A program made the translations under genes and the position numbers. This document shows, one piece after another, positions 1-11,590 of a DNA stretch of 64,000 nt. Source of the stretch: Epiperipatus broadwayi (lineage: Eukaryota > Onychophora > Udeonychophora > Euonychophora > Peripatidae); contig JAQFVV010012396.1 in NCBI GenBank assembly GCA_028023455.1, forward strand, positions 5,310,085-5,374,084. The letters run 5' to 3'. Position 1 is the stretch's first letter. Every line of letters starts with the position of its first letter. The notes beneath the pieces are model-generated. The model was given only the letters and a program-made list of their open reading frames with translations. It was not told where the DNA came from and made no database searches.

Positions 1-393
1 CATAGAATTAGATGTGAAGCTACATCATTATTAATAAGAATCCAATCTCTATATATGATATAAAAATTACATGAAGTCTCCATGCTCAATGCTAACCTTT
101 CTTTGTCTGGATAATAATAAAATTAATTAATTACATACATCATCACTATGCATTTAATTTAAGTTTAAATACAAGCAAATCTATGAAAAAAAAAATCTTT
201 ATTATCTGTTAATAACATTTTAAAAGAGAGTAGTAAATGCTAGTATTAATTAATAATACTCAAAGTTTTTATTATCTTTACTTTTTAACTTTTTATTTAG
301 AAATTATTTAAAAGTGGCAGAAATAAATCTGATGACATCATGATAAACTTCAATATCAGAACAACAAATACCTCCCCAGTAATATATCTATCA
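1..393. other. AT-rich DNA, nothing recognised
   Basis: Low-complexity A/T-rich sequence with short homopolymer runs. No ORF, RNA gene or repeat shared with the rest of the window was recognised. Confidence 0.5.
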
Positions 394-875
394 TAATTAG
401 AAGGAATGACTTCCACTCCATCTTACACAATCAAAATACCACATACATGTGAAAAAGATAAATGATCTCCAATATACATATTTCTTGCTGATTTGTCAGT
501 TGGTCCAGATATCATCTCCCACTCATATATATAATCAGTCCTCATTTATATTAAGATAGAAAATATTCAAACTTTAATGAATAGACTTCAATCTTTTCCA
601 CTCTCCAACTCTTCAACATCCATATCATTGAAAATTTAATGATGGAATGCTCAAAGCCCTTGTTGATGCAAATATTATTGTCATCCCAATGTTGTGTTTA
701 AATCACTCTGACTCATCACATATAAGACCTTAATATGTCCATTTAAATACACAGAAGAGGGATGGGAAGAATACAAGCTAAGTATGTAATGTTTAATTAC
801 AAGTGTATTGTCTATACTGAACTTAATGTAATTAGAAGGGATTTGAAATCAGACTTCTACTCCATCTTTAAAAAT
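394..875 (-). mobile_element. Family A retrozyme-like repeat, copy A1 (degenerate)
   Basis: This stretch matches the other family A copies (22.7, 27.1, 32.7, 48.3 and 57.3 kb) over the ribozyme region, the 'cattaaagttt' segment and the 'ggaatgctcaaagccc' segment. It begins with the family terminal sequence AATTAGAAGG near 394, and the same terminus recurs at about 831. It has no coding potential. The ribozyme segment is on the minus strand. Family A is about 300-420 bp long with imperfect inverted ends, so it looks like a non-autonomous mobile element. Exact ends are uncertain because this copy is diverged. Confidence 0.6.
461..517 (-). ncRNA. Decayed hammerhead ribozyme of copy A1
   Basis: On the minus strand the stem I strand (GATATCTGGACCAA) is followed by CTGA, then a shortened stem II, then AAGAAATATGTATATTGGAG. 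The GAAA box, the stem III segment and the 3' stem I strand match the intact copies. The 5' half of stem II and part of the CTGATGA box are deleted or changed, so this copy should be inactive. Confidence 0.5.
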
Positions 876-1373
876 TGACACTGCTTTTCATATATATATA
901 GCAAACTCTATATAATGCATGTGTTTAAATTTACACATGCATCTACAATATAATTTGATTTTTAAAATGTATGTTTTAATGCATGAGCAAAATAATTAAA
1001 GAATACTTAATGAATCAAAAGAGAGCTGACGAAGATCAAATTGGATTTGCAAGATGAGAACATTGCTTATTGAGAGATGATTTATGGTGAGTCTTGCCAG
1101 AAAACTGTAAATGTGAAATATGTATCTATATTCGTTTTTTTAAAACTGTTACTTGAAATGTGAATAGTGATTTTACAGACTTGGGAAAATACTGCAATTT
1201 TTTTTTTTGTTGTTTGATCTTTAAAAACAAATTGATTACTAAAAAATCAGTCTTATAGACTTGACCAAAGTTCCATAATTGGAAACAATATATATAATAT
1301 TTAACCAAACATCAAGTTATAAATATCTAATAAAAATGTTGTTAATTACCGCTATCAGCATTAAATGTAAGTC
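876..1373. other. AT-rich DNA, nothing recognised
   Basis: No supported gene. A 60-codon minus-strand ORF at 1126-1308 has no recognisable motif and reads as low-complexity sequence. Confidence 0.45.
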
Positions 1374-1463
1374 ACGTTGGTGGCCTAGTGGTTAGCAAAG
1401 CTGCCTTCCAGGCAGCTGTCCCGGGTTCGCTTCCCGGTCAACGCTTTGACATATAAAAAAAAA
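1374..1463 (+). mobile_element. Short SINE with tRNA-Gly(TCC)-like head
   Basis: The sequence folds largely like a tRNA. It has an acceptor-like pairing CGTTGG/TCAACG and a box A TGGCCTAGTGG. The anticodon stem is GCTGC/GCAGC with loop CTTCCAG (anticodon TCC, glycine), and the T stem is a perfect CCGGG/CCCGG. The D stem does not close well. After the tRNA-like body comes a short tail GCTTTGACATAT and then poly(A). The same tail, in the form GATGCTATGACACATG plus poly(A), follows different tRNA-like heads at 46.4 and 50.5 kb. That marks this as a SINE and not a working tRNA gene. The RNA polymerase III promoter would be internal. Confidence 0.7.
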
Positions 1464-3326
1464 TCACCATTATTAATCATTACTTGATGCACATTTTATT
1501 CTATTAATGGAGACTTTTCAGATGCATTCAAGTCTAAAATCAAACATCCAAGAAATGAATAGAGTTAATTATATATGTGTTCAAATTATGTGCATCATAT
1601 TTTTATACCAAGACTGGAAATAACATTATTATACATACATTTTGAAATGTATTATATAAATTAAATATCAACGCAAAAAAGTATTAAGTACCATTTAAGG
1701 ATAATTCTTATATATTTGCTTAAATAATTAGAATAGTTTTTTCCCCTACCTCGCTATTTAATTTATATAATATCTTTCAAGTTGCAGATTTTAAATATTT
1801 TTCACATTCTTGGATTAAAAATAATTGCATAGTTAATTTATATGTATAAATGTCAGTGTGTCATAAATAAATTTATTAAATTTCAGAGCTAGTGGTGGTA
1901 AACATTTTGACTTGCAGTGAATTGAGTGATGTAAATTACAGATACAATTTTATACAAAAATATATAGAATATAATTAGTCATATATATTATATATTTAAG
2001 ACCATCATCATCATTAATTTCAAATAAGTATGGTCATTCTAAATCCAGAATAAGAAATGGGGAGGGGGCACCAAAAAGACTTAAAATACATTTTTCAATC
2101 CATGAATACATTTGTATATACTGAAAGCTGGTTCTTTGCATTTGACACTTTATAATGCTGGCTTTTAATTTATTCTGCAGGAAAATTTTCTTTCTAAAAA
2201 TCTTCAAAAAACTTGTCTAATTTTAGTTCTCTTTTATATTAAATCTCAACCATATTTTTTCAATGAAAACAATCAATATTGCATTTCTTTAGATTGTCTT
2301 TAAAGTAACATTTATAATGAAATCAAACCCATGCTTAAGTTTACCATGAAATATTTTTAACAAAGTCTGTTTTTATGATTTTCACATGCCCAGCAAAGAT
2401 GTACCTTAATTATTGTCCTGTAGTTTTACATCTAGCAAACTAAAGAACATAATTATTGACTTTACGATGCAACCCTTCATATTTTTACATCTATTAAGAA
2501 TTCTTAAGTAAAACTTTTAGTGTTTAAATTATATCAAATGAGAATCATAATTTTGCTTTCATTCAAAAATTTGGCAAAAAAATAAAGAGCCTTATATATG
2601 ATTAATTTACTTGTTCATCGTTATGGCAAAATACATTATTTTCTAACTGAATTTTGATTTGAACCAATCTATGAAGACATTTAATCTGATCTACATTATT
2701 TTGTTCCAAGCAACAAATTGTTGACATATTTGGCTAATAAAGCATCAAACTTTTCCTATTTTAAACATTACTTATTCAACCAAATTATTTATAAATTTAA
2801 GTTCATAATGATATAGTACTCAGAATATTGTTAATATGAAAAATCAAACGGTTCATATTTTTACATTTCATTTGTTTAAATTTAAAACCTCACCATCAAA
2901 TTCATTTCATATCTTAAAGCTACATGTAAATTATTCTAAAGTTTTTTATAAATACATACAAATGCAGAAAGCGAAAATGAAAATTCAATTTTAAATATAA
3001 AAAATCTCAAAATTGCCATAAAATATATTTGAAGCATTGATAAAACACATAATGAAATGTGGAATATTAAAAACATTATTGTTACTTTGAGATTCATCCT
3101 TATAGTTAGAATTATCTGATATATATAGTCTATAAAAGAATCTCGATGAAAAGTGAATTCATTTTTCATCTGCACAATGAAGGGTTTGTTACTAGGTGGC
3201 ACCACCTTGATATAATTGATTAACTGAGCATTTAAATATTGTTTGATGAATTTGTTTAAATATATATATAATTAATTCATAAAATAAATTAAATCTTAAA
3301 AAAAATTGTTAATGAATTAAATGATT
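1464..3326. other. AT-rich DNA, nothing recognised
   Basis: About 1.9 kb with short A/T runs. A minus-strand ORF of 89 codons (2936-3205) is hydrophobic and biased in composition, with no family motif. No repeat shared with the rest of the window was seen. Confidence 0.4.
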
Positions 3327-3828
3327 ATTATCATCATCATCAACAACAACCATTATCAATCCACTGCAGGATGAAGGTCTCTCCAAGTTCAATCCATCTT
3401 CTCCAATCTTTAGCTTCTCTTCTCTACATCACCCCTGCTCACTTTCTTATTTCATCCATTCATCTTACATGTGGTCTCTTTCTGGATCTTTTACAATCTC
3501 TTGGAATCCAGTTTAAGATTTCAATTGTCCTTCTATTATCATCTCTTCTAGCAATATATCCAGCCCAACTCCACTTCAGTCTTTTAATTTTTTCAATGAG
3601 GTAACACCTGTTTGTTCTCTTACCCATATATTGCATTTTTGATCTCTTCTTGTTACTCCCAACATGCATCTTTCCATACTTCTTTGAGTGGTCTGAAGTC
3701 TTTGTATTGCTCTTCTATTAAGTGTCCAAGTCTCAGATCCATAAGTAAGAACTGGTAAAACACATTTATTAAAAACCTTCCTTTTCAAATACATAGACAT
3801 ATTTCCTTTTAGTATCAAGTTATTTCTA
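3327..3828 (-). pseudogene. RTE-type LINE, 5'-truncated 3' end (copy 1)
   Basis: Read on the minus strand, two overlapping frames encode the end of a LINE polyprotein, just after the reverse transcriptase domain. Recognisable pieces are YLKRKVFNKCVLPVLTYGSETWTLNRR, then RLQTTQRSMERCMLG, then WSWAGYIARRDD and LNWIPRDCKRSRKRPH. This is the conserved C-terminal region of RTE-like endonuclease/reverse-transcriptase elements. The 3' end runs into an (ATG/GAT)-type simple repeat seen on the plus strand as ATCATCATCAT, as expected for RTE tails. The copy is broken by at least one frameshift and lacks endonuclease and most of the RT. It is close to the copy at 29.0-29.8 kb (about nine in ten bases agree by eye). 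Confidence 0.85.
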
Positions 3829-3885
3829 TATATTATTTATATATATATGATTATACATATATATAAATAATAAATAATAATTATA
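3829..3885. repeat. AT-rich palindrome
   Basis: An imperfect inverted repeat built from TTATTTATATATATA and its complement around GATTATACA. It lies directly beside the truncated 5' edge of the LINE copy. It could form a cruciform. Confidence 0.4.
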
Positions 3886-6800
3886 ACTCAGATTATATGT
3901 GAATAAAATGGATATAACTATAGCTTCCAATTTCTATGATGTAAACACACTCTTAAAAGACAAAGTGGTACCATTTATCCTTTAACATTGTTGCTAAAGG
4001 ACAGGTAACATCACTCTGTATTTTAAAGTTCATTTCTTTTACAAACCCATTGGAAGCTACAGTTTTTTCCTTTTATTTATATAAATATATTGTAGCTAAT
4101 ACAATAGTTATACTATAATGCAGAGAAGAAAAAAAATGTGTTTAATAGAAACTCATGTGAACTGATTAATAGATATACAAGCTGCCATTTACATATGTGT
4201 GTGGGTCACTTGAGAAATAAAAATGTAAATTGCTTAACAGTTAAAAGAAAAATTAATTCATGCACATTATTAATATTATTAAATATTTACTTTGTGATAT
4301 GTATGAGAACAATAAATTACAATGTAAAGGAAGAAAGAAAAGTAATCTCAATATTTGAAAAAAATACAGGTTTTTTTTAAAAAAAAAATCTAAATTTGAA
4401 TCTGTTCTAGTTTGCTTTTTCTACACTGAGTTTCAAATAAAATTTCTCACATTTCATAGTAAAACTGAATGGCAAAGTTAAAAATAAAATTGAAATTTTA
4501 CAATTAACAATATTTTAGAAGTTATAATTAAAAACTTAAATGAATGGCAGTGAATTTTTCTTCTTTCTACATTATAAGGTGTAAATAAAGAGAGAGAAAA
4601 GAGAAAAACTGATTTTTTTTTTCTTTTCTACTTTTTTTATCTATAAAAAATCAGAAAATAATGTACTAAAATTTGTATCTGGAACATGTTTTAAAGAGAG
4701 TAAAGTGGCTGGTTTTTAAAAAAATATACTGTTATAATGATGCAAAAGTCATATATTCACTAGCAGTTGACATATATGTTGCTTGAAAAACATGTTGTTT
4801 GAACAACATCAATTTGATAAAAATAAATCAGAAACAAAAAAACTAGGATTATTGCTATCATTTTAATATCCCAACAGTTCATTTTATATAGCTTTGCATT
4901 AGAGTACAGTCTACTATTGAAGATATATTGCTGTGATCCAAATGAAAGAGAGAAATAATTGCTGATTAAAACTCTTTTTCCACCTTAGGCCATATTTTCC
5001 TGATTGTTTTTAAAGTATTTTTCAATACTTCAGCTACCACAATCAATATGATGATTTTATTTAAAAGAAATTCATCTACCATAAATGGCTGGATAACCAA
5101 AAAAATACACCAGTAAAAATGCCTGGAAAATGCAATCAAACCCAGAAATTGGCACTAAAGTTTGAAGAACGAGCTCATGTAACACCTCTATAATATCGTA
5201 AAGGAAAAATAGTGCCATATAAAGACCTACAGGTAGTATATCTCAGTGCTGTTGTATTTACTTTCACTAACATCACCAGTATTTAAGGAGAAGATATCAT
5301 TGGAAAACTAAAGAAGACAATGGTAAAATATTAAAAGAATGGTATCTGAAAAAACCATGTTTAGAGTCTGTTTTCCTATTTAACATGATAAAATTTAATC
5401 ATTATAAATACCACAAGGCCTTAAACTTGAACTACAGCTTAAACTTAAAATATCCTTTGTTACTATAATATTTTTGTGTATGTGCTAATAGTTGCAACCA
5501 TATTTGCAAACATTTTATTTATTTATAAATTGTTAATTTTTTTTATTAATCCATTTAGTTTGTGTTTCTAACTCAATCCAAATATATGCTTTTTACATCC
5601 ATATGCTAGTTAATATCTACAGTTCTGATAAGTGATGCAATCCAGTGAATGACATGCTGGGATGATGGTAATAACTGATGATGATTGTTCATTAAAAACA
5701 AACTTTTCCAAAAGTAAACTTTGTTTGAGATAGCTTGGCACCTTTGAGTTTCTTTTTATTGAAACTGAAAAACAAATAAAAATTTCTGAGAGTATTTGTA
5801 TTTTTAAATTGTAAGTCATCATCATAACATTTGTTAATATTTTTATATTTTTGAATTAAAATTATTATTTGAATTTTATTAATCATTTAACTTATTACAT
5901 ATACATGTTTGATTGGTATGCTTTCTGATTAAAAGCCCTCTGTCATTTGATATAAATATATAAACTTCCATCTACTTGTTCAAAAATTATCATTACAATA
6001 TATGAATATGTACTGAATAGACCAATTTAAAAAGAAGAAAGTGACCACTTTTTTAATTATAAAAGCAAAGATTAACTGAATGTTATATTTGTTGGACCCA
6101 AAATCTATAGCAGCAGTAAGAAGTTTCAGTGTTTGATATACCACAAAAAAAGCAAGACTGTAAATATTTTTTTTAAAAAATATTACAAATTGATTGATTA
6201 AACTTCACCATAAAAATAAATATGTCTGCCAGAAATCTATATTTTCAATAATTCTGAAAGCATATATATATATACAATGTTGCATACAGACTTACAGAAT
6301 TGCTAAAAAATAGAAATTTCTGGCACAAAGATTTATTTTTGCAGTAAAAATCATTCAATAAATCTTAAATGTTATTCAGAGTAAATGGCTGCAAATGTGT
6401 TGAGAAATCACTGGCAAGAAGAATGTTTATTAAATAAGAAAATTACTTTGAGAACTGCACTGCAAATTATAGGGAAGGGATTATATTGAGAATGTTTTAA
6501 GATACTTCAGTATCTTATATTTTCAGGATTGAAAATTATCATATAAAACTTTTTCTTTCCTTAACCCAAAAAAACAAAAAACATGTTTTTGGTATATAAG
6601 AAATAAATAAAATAAATTGAATATCTGCCTACTTCTATTAATATGATATCTGGGTCCTATTTTATACCAAAAACTATTTGTATTACATATAGGATATAAT
6701 CCAGTAATGTTTTAACAGTATGATTAGTAAAGAATATCAATCTCTTAATAATTTTTCAAAAAATTTCAATATTTAATCAGATAATTAGAAAAGCATATAT

Positions 6801-9599
6801 TTTTTGTGTGTATTGCAAAATTATTTTTGCACTATTGCAGTACTGTCTTAAAATAATGCTTGTACCTCAAATGTTCATATACTATGCAACAGTGAAGCAT
6901 TCATGCAGAGAAAAAATGCTATAATAATTCTTCCCAATCATTACAATTTCAGCATTGTTTTGATGCTGGAAGAAAATTAAAATAGTTGCTGGATTCTTTT
7001 AGCTTGCATTAAAAATGAAGTAGCCAGGAATGATGATTTATCTGATTATATATGATTGTTCAATTCTTCTATTCTTAACATTACCACTTTCATATTGCAG
7101 ACACAAGTTGATGTGGAATGACATCTCAGCCTTGAAAGATTTTCTTGCAAAATTAAAAATGATTTGGCTTGATAGATATTAAATAATTCAGATGTGTTGG
7201 CATTAAAAATGGTTTGTTATACTATGTTTGAATATGTGTTATGTTTTTGCTTTAATATTTTTTAATACATATCATTTATTCTTAGTAATACTGATTTCTA
7301 GTTACAGTTATTTCTATGATATTTTTTTTTATTTTATTCCATTAAGAGAGTGGTGGACTTTGAAATTCAACATTCATAGATTGTGACTCCAATTTTGTTA
7401 CTTCTGCTATTCAAAGTTCTTATGAATTTCTGGCAATAAACCATTTGATTACTTAGTAAATGCGAACAAAATCGATCTTGAGAGTTTAATCTTGAAACAT
7501 TAAACATTTATAAGTATGCTCTGTCTATTTTTGTACTACCATTATAAAATTAAGATTAACTTTCCCACATATGAATTGTAATCTCGTTTTGGCTCTACAT
7601 TTCAAAGATATTGTGATAATGAAACAGTTGTTTCTGTTATTTTATCAATTCCTATATATGTATATTTTTAAGATGAAAAAGTAGATAAAAATCATTTTTA
7701 AGTTTTTGCTTGTTTAGCCAGATTCCTTTATGATTCATTCACTGTATTATATATAGGTGACATTATTTTTTAATATTTATATATGGGTGTGGGTGTAAAT
7801 ATAAAACATAAGTAAAATTTAACAAAAATTATATGCAAAACTTAGCTCAAAGCAATCCAACCATATAATTCTGCCTAGAAAAAATAATAAATCTTTCAAA
7901 TATAATTTCAGTAAACATGTCGAAATAATTATATTGTACATCAACAATTTAATAAAATTAAAACATTAAGATACTAAACCCTAAAAGTTAACAATTTAAT
8001 AAAATTATTTTAAAAATTTGTTTCAATCAATAAATACATACACTTTTATGTATTAGTTTGAACATAAAATAACAAAATTCAGTATTAATAAAAAAAGTAA
8101 AGTACAATAGATTATTTTACATTTCATTTAAATATGATAATGATTTTAAAAAATCTTTTGAAAAAGCGCTCGCAGATAAATAAAGGATGCAAAAGAAAAG
8201 AGATCAGATCTCTGAACAAAAGCATGATTAATTAATTGTTACTGGTGTGTTATTTATATATTGCTATATTTAACTACAGAATAAGTTGTTTATCAAAACA
8301 ATTTATAGTAAAGCCTGGTATTTATCCAAACCATTACAGTTGAAAATAATAACTCTATATTATTTTATTAAAGGTCTATCATCATATAATTTAATATTTA
8401 AACGTTAATATGTACTCTTTTTTTTAAAATCATCTATCAATTGCCTTTTTTATCTACATTTCCCATTTTTCCTTTTTTCAGTCTCTTCTAAAATATTTTT
8501 CATAAAACATTTACGTTTAATTATAGCCAATCTCTTAATTCTAAATAAACTTTTTCTATATATTTTTCAGCTCTTCTTCATTTTCTATTTTATTTTTATA
8601 AATTAACTTTTTAATTGCCTCGGAATCTGTAATTTTTCCAGTCTATAGATTTCAAAAAATCTTTTCCTTAACTTTAACTACAGAATGTCACAATATAATC
8701 TCTTGTCTTTCTAAAAGTCCATTAAATCATTTGTATTTTCATATTAATTATTTTGTCACAACTTTTATATTATATATAAGGAATCCCACACAAAGGCAAA
8801 ACATTTTCCTATTATATAACATAATCTTTAGCTTTGGCAGAAGCGAAATGTTAAATATTTTGTGTCAAAACATCTAAAAAAAATGTTTTTATATAGTTTA
8901 GTTTTTTGGGGAATAAATTGTTGCTGGTACTTTATGATGGCATAATTTTTACATACAAAAGTTGCTATATCAGTATTTTATCTGTGATATAGTTGTAAAA
9001 TAATTTTTACATAGCTTAAATAAATGTTTAAGATGCTAAAGTCTTTAAATATTTAAATAGCTAGTAATGTAGATGCTAAATAATGCATTTTAAAATGCTA
9101 GTTTGATTATGATTTAATCATTTAAAATATTTAAAAAGTTTGTATTAACTTTTAAGTTAAGAAACCAAGTTCAAACCCTATATTTTGGTTTGCTGATACT
9201 CAGAACTAAAGCTATAATATTTTAATTCATTTTTAATGCTAACATCTAATATTCTAGTTAAATATTTTAGACTAATTTAATTAGAAAAGTTCAATAAAGC
9301 TAACAATTAAAGTCAGAATTTTAAAGTAATGAATAAATAAATATTATACTTATTTTAATATTATTTGTTTTAAAATATTCTTAAAGACAATTTAAATTTA
9401 TATCCTGAGATACTTCTCTAGATTTAAAACAAGGGTAAATAAGTGTATTAAATATTTTTGTAATATTTGTTTTATTAAAGATGGAATATAAATTTTGATT
9501 ATATAATATTTTTGTTTTATCCTGGCATTTAATAATTTTTAATTAATTATTTTATTGTTCCAGGAAGTATTTTTGTTATAATTGTCTAGAGACAAGAAT
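3883..9599. other. Long AT-rich stretch without recognised genes
   Basis: Nearly 6 kb of A/T-rich sequence. ORFs at 4138-4380 (80 codons) and 5610-5886 (two overlapping, minus) show no motif. Around 5000-5300 the base composition is a little more balanced, as if an old decayed insertion lies there, but I could not identify it. No shared repeat family was recognised. Confidence 0.35.
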
Positions 9600-9754
9600 T
9601 TTTTAAAAAAAAAATATTGTAAAATGGAATATTAATTATGTAATTTTTGATTAACAACCTTCCCTAGTAATAAATAGGTCAAGGATTTGAACTAACTAGA
9701 GAAAAGTTATAGGTTATAAAGTTAATAGACAGTCTTGTAAAATGATCACATAAC

Positions 9755-9800
9755 TAATAGTATAAATAAGGTGAGACTGACACCTGATAATCAATCATCA
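9755..9800 (+). promoter_or_regulatory. Candidate TATA promoter, possibly of a decayed LTR
   Basis: TATAAATAAG at 9761-9770 is followed about 25-40 bases later by GACACCTGATAATCAATCATC and a pyrimidine-rich stretch. This arrangement resembles the promoter/start region of some LTR retrotransposons. No paired LTR, primer binding site or coding region was found, so the call is tentative. Confidence 0.2.
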
Positions 9801-9899
9801 CACACTTTTCTCTCTTCACTTCAATTGTTTAATTTGTAACAGTCATATTTTAAATTTTAAAAAGTATAATTTTCTTTCAATTTTAGTATTTTTAAGTTC

Positions 9900-11149
9900 A
9901 GTATGTTAGGCTGAACTAAAACCTTTTAGAAATTTTTATCTGAAACTGAAACATCAATAAAACTGAAATCTCTATATCATCCAGCTTTAATAGTAATATA
10001 TTTCATTGTTCAATGTTTAGAATATTATATTTTAATTTTACTATATTAGAAAACTTCATAAGTTATTGTTATTGTCATTATTATGACTTAAAAACAATTG
10101 TCAATCTCAAAGTCCAGATGAACACTTGTATAATTAAAGTTGCCATGAAATATTTAATTTTCTTATTGGCAAAAATATTACAGAAAGTATTAATAATTTC
10201 TTGATATTTTTTTAAAATATATGTTTATATTAAATTGTCTAGAATTTATTTACCTAAAGTAACAAACCTTCAAATTCAAGATAAGAACTATACTTTGTTA
10301 TAACAAATGTTTATTTCAGATGTTTACAAATGACTTAAGTCTACAAAAAAAAAAATTTAAGTTCATATTAAATTATATTTCAATAAAATGTATTTGTGCT
10401 CATTTAAATGTATGAAAGTACAAATAAAAAAATTCACTTATTATGACTCTTTCCATTTTCTCTTGAAAAAAAAACATTTTTTTTAAAATGGAATAATAAA
10501 AAAAATCAACTTGCAGCAAACCGTTTGATAAATATTATGAAATTTAAAAATTATTAATTTTATAAAAATGAAATATAAAATATACCTACAAGAAGAACAT
10601 TATATTTAAGTGAACTTAAATGATTTTTCTGTATTTATTTTATAATGCTTGCAAAATATTTTAAAAACCCCTTTGAATATTACTATGAAGTCCGCTGTGG
10701 TCATGAAGATGATAGTTGAATTAAATATTTTCTCCTGCAAATATTTAATAATGTTTGATAAATGTTATTTATCAGAAGCACTCTATTACAAAACATTCAC
10801 ATGCTAATACAAATTTAGAATAATTTATATAATGGATTAATTTAGATACCTGAATTCAAATACTTTAGATATTTACTGCAGTATCATGAACATTTATCCT
10901 AATGTAAATTTGTGAATGTGTTGAATGAATGGTTATAAACTTATCCTAAACTTGTTAGCAGAATTATTTGAAAATTTACTAAGTATATCCAAAAGAAACA
11001 GTTCCATATTTTACAATTATATTATAGATTTTAATATCATAATTATATTGTATTATATAATGGATATGTTTGCTGTCCACATGATGTTGATGCCAAAGGA
11101 ATGTAATAGAAATGTTAATATTTATAAGATCTTTCTGATTTTTTTCAAT
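9900..11149. other. AT-rich DNA, nothing recognised
   Basis: No gene supported. The start of a 139-codon ORF (10925-11344) falls here. Its second half lies in a PLE-derived repeat, so it is not treated as a gene. Confidence 0.4.
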
Positions 11150-11590
11150 ATTTTTTTTAAAGGCAAAATTAATGAGTGGTTTTTAAACATTGGTTTACAG
11201 GGTTATTTGCCATTAACATGTGAACAGATGTTTTTTTTATTCTGTTCTTTTATTTTTTTCTCTCTATGCAATAATTTTGTGTTCTTTCCTATGTTTAATA
11301 CTATGTGCATTATACGTCACTTCCATCACTCCCCCTCTCTCTAATCATTATTTATGTTATTTTGTATTTTATTAAAATGGCTAGTTTTATGATATATATC
11401 CTTCTACATTTATATGGATTTCATATATAAATTTATAAAATTTCTATTGATTTGACTTTGCAGAAAAACCTAGTTAGCTAGAGCATGACTTTAAATTCAG
11501 TACTCATGAATTTAAAGGTCAGTAATTCAATTCCTATAGTGATTGGCACTGAAGAAGAGTAGAGAGTAAAGTTAATCAAATTGTTGTGTT
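11150..11590 (-). mobile_element. Old PLE fragment of foldback family C (copy C0)
   Basis: The first part (to about 11345) matches the minus-strand arm of the PLE foldbacks at 21.4 and 33.6 kb, including 'GGTTATTTGCCATTAACATG' and the pyrimidine-rich segment after it. The second part (11465-11570, plus orientation) has a tRNA-like segment (GTTAGCTAGAGC ... GGTCAGTAATTCAATTCC) followed by CTGAAGAAGAGTAGAGAG, the hammerhead-like segment of the same family. The copy is strongly decayed and lacks its centre. Confidence 0.5.

Noticed and set aside
1374-1446. Functional tRNA-Gly(TCC) gene
   Set aside because: The anticodon and T arms are good, but the D stem does not pair, the first acceptor pair is poor, and the sequence continues into a tail and poly(A) shared with other SINEs.
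3371-3604. Plus-strand ORF, and a similar one at 29034-29309, which looked like a conserved protein pair
   Set aside because: Both are antisense to the RTE LINE coding sequence. Their similarity is explained by the LINE.
10925-11344. 139-codon ORF, the longest in the window
   Set aside because: Its second half lies in a PLE-derived repeat read on the wrong strand, and the first half is I/F/N-rich low-complexity sequence. No domain is visible.
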